Source: Saprolegnia diclina VS20 (taxonomy: Eukaryota > Oomycota > Saprolegniomycetes > Saprolegniales > Saprolegniaceae). Taken from it: a stretch of DNA of 24,349 nucleotides. This document shows, piece by piece, positions 19,101-24,349 of the stretch (within the stretch, counting starts at the first letter, position 1; each line of letters begins with the position of its first letter). The notes under the pieces are model-generated. The model saw nothing but the letters and a program-made list of their open reading frames with translations. It made no database searches and had not been told where the DNA came from. The stretch lies in assembly GCF_000281045.1 (NCBI RefSeq), contig NW_008246089.1, positions 425,792-450,140 on the forward strand, written 5' to 3'. The translations under genes and the position numbers were made by a program.

Positions 19101-21372
19101 GCGCCAAACGTGGGCGATGGCGTCGACCGCTGCGCGCCAAGCTCGCTGTGCCTTCCACGCAAACAACGGTGCGCGGTACCTTGAGACCGGCCTTCGCAAT
19201 CTGCGCGACGTCGACGCCTGGGACGCTTGCTGGGGGCACTCGTTTGCGGTTGGATTTGGCGCGTTTCTTGCTTTCTCGCGCAATGGACAGCAATGGCTCT
19301 CAACGACGCTACAGCCATTCAAGGTTTCGATCGACGACGAAGCGGTACACTGGGCAGCACACGGCATTGACTCGTTTGTTCTGCAGTGGCAAAACTACAA
19401 AACACTGGGGTTCAACGACGCTCTGACGATCTGGACTGCACTAGGGTTAGGGTACACGCTCCCGCTGAGCGCAATCGAAGGCGTCGACCGACGAGATCAA
19501 CAAACGTCGTTGCGAATGTACTGGTCATTTGCCGCGGACCTCTGGGCCATTGCTGGCAATGAAACTCGGATTGGCGGCTGTAGTTTGATTCGAAATAGCG
19601 CCACGTTTGCATTTGAGAATGGAACGACACCCGAGTCGTTGCTCTTTGAGAACCTGACGCTGGCAGCGCCGCTGTCACCGGGCCTTGCGATGCTCGCGTC
19701 GACACTCGGACCGTTTGGCGCTGTTGATATGGTGTACGTCCTGCCGCCACTGCCGTTGCGTACGCTCTACGAAGCGTTCACAGCGCTCCTCTCGCAGTGG
19801 ATGCAGCTGCCGGATGCTAACACGAGCGTCTTTTCGAATTTACCGGTTCGACCTGCAATTGCCGAAGCGTCATCGAGCCTGCTCTCCGGTCCCGACACGA
19901 TGCTTGTCGGTGGCAACCTTCTCTGCGGCGACGACTTGCCGCCGTTCAGCTCCCGCAACGGCATCGACTTGGCCTTCTCGGTCGACAACCTCTGCCACGC
20001 CGTGTTCCTCGACTACATGCATCCGGGCACGGTTGGGCTCCTCTTTGCCCTCTTTGGCCATTTGAGCACGAGCTACACTGCGAGCAACGTCGTGGCTTTG
20101 GAGAGCATTTGCTTCCTGGACGCGTACCGAGGGGTGCATTGCGTCAACGACTACATGGCGCTCGTGTCGTTTTTGACAGACGAGGTGCAACCACCCCCTG
20201 CCTTCGTGTCGCTCGCGCTCGACACATTTACTACCGTGCATGCCATGAACATTGAAATGGTCCAGTATCTTTACCGCAACAATAGCGCCAAGTCGCCGCT
20301 TGAGCTCTACCGCATCAACCTTATGGATGAAGACGATGTGCCGTGGCGATTCTACGGCTGGTGCTTCCTGTACGAGTGGGTCTCGGGCACCCGCGAAGTC
20401 GTCTCGTTCCAAGGCGACGTTGGCACGGTAGCCACCATCTCGGCGCGCGCCAACCCAACGCACTTGTCGCCGGACCCGCTCGTCATTCCAACGTACCTCT
20501 CGCTCATGTTTCGCGACAGCCTCGTCGGCATCACAGTGGCGATGATAGCCGTGGCCCTTTTCATTGTACTGTACGCGATCCGGTGCCAAGGTCGCATTGA
20601 GGGCTTGAACCTTCTGGAAGTGAACCGGATTGTCGGCATTGTCTGGATCGGGCGCCCATTCCTGCTGCTGCGCGGCATCACAGCCATCATGCTTCTCAAT
20701 ACGAGTCCTCTCTACTTGGAGCAGGCCGGCGGCATCGCGCGCATGGCGACACCGCCGCTGCCGTGGTACAGCACGATCGTGGCGGCCTCCGAGGCGACGT
20801 GGCTCGTCTACGTTCTCAACGACCTCTTTAGCTGCGTCACGCGCCAGTATACGACAGTGTATGCCTACAAGAGCACGCTGCTCACGTGGGCAGCCGTCGC
20901 AACGTACACCTTTCTTCAGCCCCACATCCACATCGCCGAGATGGCGCGGCACTGCATAGCTGTCGATATGGACGTTGCCCTGCGTTGCACTAGCGGCTAT
21001 ATCGAAATCGGCAACGGCGCTCGCTTTTGGAAGGTCATTGCGATCTGCTGCAGCTCGATCCTTTTGTGTTATGGCGCCGACCGTCTCTCGCAGCCGCGCT
21101 TGGCCGACGTCACGGTGCCGTCGCTGCTCCTCAGCGCGCAGAGCGTCTACCTCTTTACGTTTGACCGGTGGATTCACGACGGCGACTACTATTTGGACCG
21201 GACCTCGGCCGTCATGGCCGGTCTCGTCAGCGTCGATTGGCGCGGTGCGCTTTTCATTCTCGACATCAAGGCGTGGCGCGTCCATACGGTGCGTCCGCTG
21301 TTGTCGCTCGACCTGACTCAGCCATTACGCTTTCAACATGCGATTCCGCTTCATCGCATTGACGTCGAGTAA
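16135..21372 (+). CDS. Large duplicated multi-pass membrane family protein, copy B (complete, 1745 aa)
   Basis: One uninterrupted 5.2-kb exon. The protein is two related units of about 850 residues. Unit 1: N-terminal anchor (GILYVLTSVFLSVYGLTLL), a large ectodomain (about 45-560) with QYCWVDW at 137, then a membrane segment near 570 and a cluster of about four more. Unit 2 starts near 855 (LLLGFGYLALTLCNNALYL) and repeats the plan, with QYCWIDL at 983 and a membrane segment near 1462. Paired landmarks are LYEWALGDREVVLFEGDV / LYEWVSGTREVVSFQGDV, RGLTAVLCLATTPL / RGITAIMLLNTSPL and LGGSPLCG / VGGNLLCG. Several N-x-S/T sequons (RNTS, LNIS, WRNDS) and paired cysteines fit a luminal or extracellular domain. 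Unit 1 carries HELAH (674-678) inside a hydrophobic stretch; unit 2 lacks it. No family name is recognised. It is clearly paralogous to, but diverged from, copies A and C. Confidence 0.9.
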   Translation: MAKVGIAWSPAAPPRPSMWAHLPECCGILYVLTSVFLSVYGLTLLSSYTQNDLFWPDYATRNTSRTLTDVLNGQLRLQSSLPPTDVTSLTFVLSSDAAGSPHTYARQLLYHELTTPMDAIRGLRILLPVHVTSLVSQYCWVDWHQNWSVAHSGQRAARCRDKYQANAAKYLESVFRNIAFDAWHAIHGDYYDASIARPIAASSLDGAAWVTAMASHMWLPPVDELHLWEARGLHHFTLGYANIVQVGLQETIDVINALGQRHATLVKAIPLVERGSFGTSIYLYGGLLYDFEAVGANGSIVRNTSTFMSDPDHIQYYVVGTPLSSAQSALRSQIGPLGSIDLMWVPPPVALLASVELFRVSIDANLAANAAFRAAFVAMGGRTILHPTPTTWRNDSLRFLGGSPLCGHGAPVPFVQESFGFDDGCGTQKQLALRWTPLSSLFAAVMLRNTSTAALCDLCDGSTLDACAAQVVLTTAAIAAIPGFAMAAPPIEDLNISLFQYVSTDTVVWLETLPILTPDFAVAGWMALYEWALGDREVVLFEGDVDKMTLISSTYTPLARPPPSDLGNAGFYLWSVAVSISVVLTFVALVLILLWVQYRPLHCSWWYFHRIVASVWLSKTLLMARGLTAVLCLATTPLVPSHDDVTSSLSHVPRSLLVSAVLASEVTWTLYVLHELAHPMTQAYTRTYAPINIGLGWLLTLSFDFFAPLEHVAVRIQRSCRHVSFGYVIQCESASLAIGSNARCTSLLVAQLILLVVCMLFGRAHRRRHVTYTSATGTALLPTMATAFLGSEHASAVDLTLHNVVTGAMCGLFSFTQRGQRRVFDTKLWRLFESTKLQRGPSFMSCQPTKLASLPMWCKYPTLNLLLGFGYLALTLCNNALYLSVADETFANDFGWRGFRADCTYPYIGNLFNAHLLTTPYMRFQLDNASLGDLVQSYNTSSALLSASPTAPRRQLFRNTDITDAVANLRRMDPCNLPWMFTQYCWIDLRQTWAMASTAARQARCAFHANNGARYLETGLRNLRDVDAWDACWGHSFAVGFGAFLAFSRNGQQWLSTTLQPFKVSIDDEAVHWAAHGIDSFVLQWQNYKTLGFNDALTIWTALGLGYTLPLSAIEGVDRRDQQTSLRMYWSFAADLWAIAGNETRIGGCSLIRNSATFAFENGTTPESLLFENLTLAAPLSPGLAMLASTLGPFGAVDMVYVLPPLPLRTLYEAFTALLSQWMQLPDANTSVFSNLPVRPAIAEASSSLLSGPDTMLVGGNLLCGDDLPPFSSRNGIDLAFSVDNLCHAVFLDYMHPGTVGLLFALFGHLSTSYTASNVVALESICFLDAYRGVHCVNDYMALVSFLTDEVQPPPAFVSLALDTFTTVHAMNIEMVQYLYRNNSAKSPLELYRINLMDEDDVPWRFYGWCFLYEWVSGTREVVSFQGDVGTVATISARANPTHLSPDPLVIPTYLSLMFRDSLVGITVAMIAVALFIVLYAIRCQGRIEGLNLLEVNRIVGIVWIGRPFLLLRGITAIMLLNTSPLYLEQAGGIARMATPPLPWYSTIVAASEATWLVYVLNDLFSCVTRQYTTVYAYKSTLLTWAAVATYTFLQPHIHIAEMARHCIAVDMDVALRCTSGYIEIGNGARFWKVIAICCSSILLCYGADRLSQPRLADVTVPSLLLSAQSVYLFTFDRWIHDGDYYLDRTSAVMAGLVSVDWRGALFILDIKAWRVHTVRPLLSLDLTQPLRFQHAIPLHRIDVE

Positions 21373-21830
21373 CGAGCAGAAGAGCAAACTCAAAATGGAA
21401 TTATAAAGCAAACTCGGAAAAGGCTTGCCAATACCTTTGACGAACGGGACTCGAAGGAGGTTCCGACACCACGTTGGCGTCTCAGCATCGCTACGCAGCG
21501 CCGCCCGACATGTAAATGTATTATTTCTTAGGAAGCACATCATGACCAGTGTCTCTTGTTCGTTTCGAAGGAGGTCCGTGGTACGACGGGCGAGAAGACA
21601 AAGCAACATCTCTTTGCTGTAGCCTTGGTAGCGTCGCTGTAGCAGCGTTCGATGGCTGCGGATGGGTGCATATATTGCTTTACGAATGCACACACAAGTA
21701 CCGAGGGCTGGGCAGATCGCACGTCGACCACGTAGTCGGTAAAGAGCGGTTGGCTGGGTGAAACTCGATTTGCGCGTGAAACCCACCCGGCGTTTCGAGC
21801 CGCAGAAAATACTACCAAAGTTTACACGAG
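21373..21830. other. Intergenic region between copies B and C
   Basis: 458 bp. It should hold the 3' end signal of B (AATTATAAAG about 30 bp after the stop) and the promoter of C. TCGAAGGAGGT occurs twice (21452, 21568). The sequence just upstream of C is unrelated to that upstream of A, so the duplicated arms do not include the promoter. A minus-strand open frame here overlaps B and has no support. Confidence 0.55.
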
Positions 21831-24349
21831 ATGCCCCGTGTCTCGCCCGCCCCAGCGCCTCGCGGACCGGACAACGCGATCATTGCACCGTCGTTCGTTG
21901 CGGGCTCGAGACCTGACAACGCGATCATCGCACCGTCGTTCATTGCGGGCTCGAGCCAGAAGCACACACCACGATGGAGCACGATGGCAGGCCTCCTGTA
22001 TATGCTCACGTCGATAGCAGCCACGATCGGCGGGCTCGTTGCGATGGCCGACTACCTCGCCAACGACTTTCTCTGGTTCCAGTTGGACTCGACGGCGCTA
22101 GCTCTGGCCAATGTGATCAATCTCCAGCTACCACAGGTGAGCAGCCAAACGACCTTGGATCTCTTCGCACCGTCGTCTGGTCTCTCCAAGCACGACGCTG
22201 TTGGCAGCAACAGTGCGTACACGCGCTTTCTGCGGTACGAAGCGCTCACGACACTCCAAGACGCAGTGGACGGGCTACGACATCTCGATTTGGTTTACGT
22301 GGCGATGATGGGTGCGCAGTACTGCTGGGTCGACTGGGAACGGCGCTGGGCTATGGCCCACACACTCGCACGCCAAGAGCGCTGCCGCGACCGCTACGGC
22401 GCGAATGGCGCCGTGTACCTCGAGTCCGTGCTGCGCAACATTGACTTTAACGCGTGGGTCGACGTCACGCAAGGGTTGTTTACGCAGCGCATCGGGGACG
22501 GTGTCGCCGAGTCGTCGGCGGATGGACCCGCCTTTCTCGCATACCTCGCGACGCACCAGATGCTGGATCTGGACAGCGAAGTCCACCTCTGGTTGGACGC
22601 GGGTCTGGCTCACTTTGTGATGCAGTACACCAACGCCAACCAGATCGGTCTCCACGACGTTATTCAGATTGAGAACGCGCTCGGTCACGTCATTGCTTTT
22701 GAGATCAAGGACATTCCGGTGGCGAGCCGCGGTGTCCGATGGACCACCGACTACATGTACGGCGGGCTCCAGACGGACCTCAACATCCCCAGCGGCAACC
22801 AAAGCCTCGTGCAGAACGCCAGCACCTTTGTTGGAGACGTGAGCCCAGGTCTCCTTGAAGCCGTCCTCGTGTGCTGGCCCCTACCTCCGGCATTTCAAGC
22901 GCTGCACAACGACATTGGCCCCCTCGACAACATTGATGTGCTCTGGGTCCCCGTGCCGAGCGCAGTGCTCTCGATCGTGCAGACGTTTCGGTCGCTTTTG
23001 TTGGCCCACCTCGCGTCCAGCGCAGCGCTAGTGTCGACACTGGATGCCATCGGCACGCTAGAGCTTCACCCGACACCGCTGCAATGGCAAGACCCGAATC
23101 TTTTCTTCTACGGCGGCAACCCCACGTGTGGCTTTGGCGTCGGCCTTCCGTTCGTGCAAGAGTCGTTCAGCTTTGACGACTCGTGTGGAACGCAAAAGGC
23201 GCTCACGTACTCGCTGTCGCCGATCGCAGGTCTCTTTGCCTGGACGATGCTTGGTGACGTCAACGCCACCGCTTCCATCTGTGCGCTTCTGCCAATCGCC
23301 GAGGTGCATGGCTGTGTACAAGCACTGCACACTGTCGAGGCTGCAGTATTACTTGTGCCGTCGCTCTCGGAGCTTGGATTCCCGACGTCGTCGCTTCCGC
23401 CACTGCAGCTCATGCAGTTTGTCGGTCGCAATACGTCGCCCGTCATCGAGACGCAGCGCCTCCTCGAGGCTTCGTTTGCGTTGTTTGGCTGGCTGAGCGT
23501 TTACGAGTGGGCCATGCAGACGCGCGAGGTCGTTTCCTTCGAAGGCGACGTCGCATCCTGTACACTCATGACATCGGCTGCAACACCAAAGCCCTTGCCT
23601 CCGTATGCACTCCCATCGAGTCTGGGGACGTATCTCTGGTACTGCAGTAACGCGGTGACCATGGTCTTGGTGAGCCTGGCACTCTTGCTGCTTTGTCTTT
23701 GGTTGTGCTGCCACCGACCATCGCACACGCCATGGCGACACTGGAGCCATCTTGTGAGCGCGACGTGGCTCAACCGCGGGCTCTTGATGGCCCGTGGAGG
23801 CGCCGCGCTGCTCTGTTTGTCGTCGGCCGTGCCGCAGTCCGAGGCGACAGCCTTTGGCTCGCAGTTTGATTTGGGCCGCCACCGATCGCTGCTCGCCACG
23901 TCCCTCTTGTCCAGCGAAGCGACGTGGATCCTCTCTGTGCTCCATGAGATGGGTCATCCGCTGACGTCACCGTATACCGCGAGCTACGCACGGTATAGTC
24001 TGGTGTCCGGGTGGCTCTTTCTCGTGGTTCTGGACATTGCGGCGCCAGTCCAAGTCTCGGTGACTCTGGAGCGTAGCTGCTCGTCTCAAAACATGGACCG
24101 GGTGCTCTATTGTACGAGCGGACACATTGTCATCGGTCGCTTTGACCGTGTCTGCACCAACGTCGCAGGGCTCGTCGCCGCAGCGTGTGGCAGCTACCTC
24201 GTTGTGCGACTGTGGACCGTATTGAGGGATGCGGAAGAGACGCCGTCGCTCTTGCTCAACTCGGCAGCGATTGCCTTTATGAACCGGAAGGAGCGAGTGC
24301 GCGCACCCAACAACGTTGTGACAGCGGCCATGGTCGGCGTCCTTCGCAT
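21831..24349 (+). CDS. Large membrane family protein, copy C (first 839 codons, runs off window)
   Basis: The frame opens at 21831 (MPRVSPAPAPRGPDN) and has no stop to the window end. From codon 52 (MAGLLYMLTSIAATIGG) the protein is nearly identical to copy A, with a handful of substitutions such as GVAESSADG here against GVAGSSADG in A. Landmarks: QYCWVDWERRWAMAHTLARQ, GGNPTCGFGVGLPFVQESF, CGTQKAL, LSVYEWAMQTREVVSFEGDV, a membrane segment (YLWYCSNAVTMVLVSLALLL), and HEMGH at residue 705 in the next cluster. Unit 2 is expected outside the window. The N-terminus differs from A by a tandem 15-residue duplication. No intron is needed. Either A and C are a recent duplicate pair or they are kept alike by gene conversion; the function is unknown. 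Confidence 0.85.
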   Translation, partial: MPRVSPAPAPRGPDNAIIAPSFVAGSRPDNAIIAPSFIAGSSQKHTPRWSTMAGLLYMLTSIAATIGGLVAMADYLANDFLWFQLDSTALALANVINLQLPQVSSQTTLDLFAPSSGLSKHDAVGSNSAYTRFLRYEALTTLQDAVDGLRHLDLVYVAMMGAQYCWVDWERRWAMAHTLARQERCRDRYGANGAVYLESVLRNIDFNAWVDVTQGLFTQRIGDGVAESSADGPAFLAYLATHQMLDLDSEVHLWLDAGLAHFVMQYTNANQIGLHDVIQIENALGHVIAFEIKDIPVASRGVRWTTDYMYGGLQTDLNIPSGNQSLVQNASTFVGDVSPGLLEAVLVCWPLPPAFQALHNDIGPLDNIDVLWVPVPSAVLSIVQTFRSLLLAHLASSAALVSTLDAIGTLELHPTPLQWQDPNLFFYGGNPTCGFGVGLPFVQESFSFDDSCGTQKALTYSLSPIAGLFAWTMLGDVNATASICALLPIAEVHGCVQALHTVEAAVLLVPSLSELGFPTSSLPPLQLMQFVGRNTSPVIETQRLLEASFALFGWLSVYEWAMQTREVVSFEGDVASCTLMTSAATPKPLPPYALPSSLGTYLWYCSNAVTMVLVSLALLLLCLWLCCHRPSHTPWRHWSHLVSATWLNRGLLMARGGAALLCLSSAVPQSEATAFGSQFDLGRHRSLLATSLLSSEATWILSVLHEMGHPLTSPYTASYARYSLVSGWLFLVVLDIAAPVQVSVTLERSCSSQNMDRVLYCTSGHIVIGRFDRVCTNVAGLVAAACGSYLVVRLWTVLRDAEETPSLLLNSAAIAFMNRKERVRAPNNVVTAAMVGVLR
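21859..24349 (+). repeat. Right arm of the long inverted repeat (within copy C)
   Basis: Partner of 944-3389 with about 98% identity by eye; the only indel seen is the 45-bp tandem unit at 21915-21959. The arm continues past the window edge. The arms are about 18.5 kb apart. Confidence 0.9.
21870..21959 (+). repeat. Two tandem 45-bp units in the N-terminus of copy C
   Basis: Units 21870-21914 and 21915-21959 encode DNAIIAPSFVAGSRP and DNAIIAPSFIAGSSQ. Copy A has one unit. The duplication keeps the frame and lies in the N-terminal tail before the first membrane segment. Confidence 0.9.

Noticed and set aside
19441-19455. Telomere-like TAGGGTTAGGG
   Set aside because: Inside the copy B frame (Leu-Gly-Leu-Gly-Tyr), a single occurrence.
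19870-21285. Minus-strand 471-codon open frame
   Set aside because: Antisense shadow of copy B, rich in Arg/Val/Asp with no recognisable domain.
21325-21786. Minus-strand 153-codon open frame between copies B and C
   Set aside because: Overlaps the end of B, shows no domain, signal or splice support.

Overview
The window looks like oomycete nuclear DNA, most likely Saprolegniales. This is inferred from GC-rich coding sequence with G/C-ending codons, very short GT-AG introns (21 inferred, 20 of them 41-52 nt), dense two-strand packing and a eukaryotic gene set. No taxon can be proved from the sequence alone. There is no CRISPR array, no rRNA and no recognisable tRNA.

Layout, left to right. 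(1) 1-3411, minus: the first 1137 codons of a very large multi-pass membrane protein (copy A), cut by the window edge. (2) 3590-5015, minus: an OST3/OST6 (TUSC3/MagT1-like) oligosaccharyltransferase subunit in six exons. (3) 5591-8918, plus: a Nup133-like nucleoporin in three exons. (4) 8998-10567, minus: a seven-exon gene joining a chromodomain, an Arg/Ser/Lys-rich linker and about six membrane segments. (5) 11092-12872, minus: CCT2 (TCP-1 beta chaperonin), five exons. (6) 13673-14410, plus: mitochondrial ribosomal protein bL25. (7) 14489-15513, minus: a five-exon gene joining an HMG box, a Dpb3/POLE4/CHRAC-like histone fold and a C-terminal PIP-box-like tail. (8) 16135-21372, plus: an intronless 1745-residue membrane protein (copy B) built of two tandem halves. 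(9) 21831-24349, plus: copy C of the same family, cut by the window edge.

A housekeeping block of secretory, nuclear-pore, chaperonin, mitochondrial-ribosome and chromatin genes is therefore flanked by members of a large lineage-specific membrane-protein family. Copies A and C are nearly identical and lie in opposite orientation, so the block sits between inverted arms of at least 2.4 kb. The family genes show no introns, unlike most of the block.

The most notable items are two unusual domain fusions (chromodomain + RS-like linker + membrane domain; HMG box + histone fold + PIP-like tail with E2F-like promoter sites), the undescribed duplicated membrane family with an HExxH motif in its first membrane cluster, and a nine-base motif (AAATAGTGT) found five times in two divergent promoters. 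Exon joins were made by hand from GT-AG sites, phase and protein family similarity; no transcript data were available.
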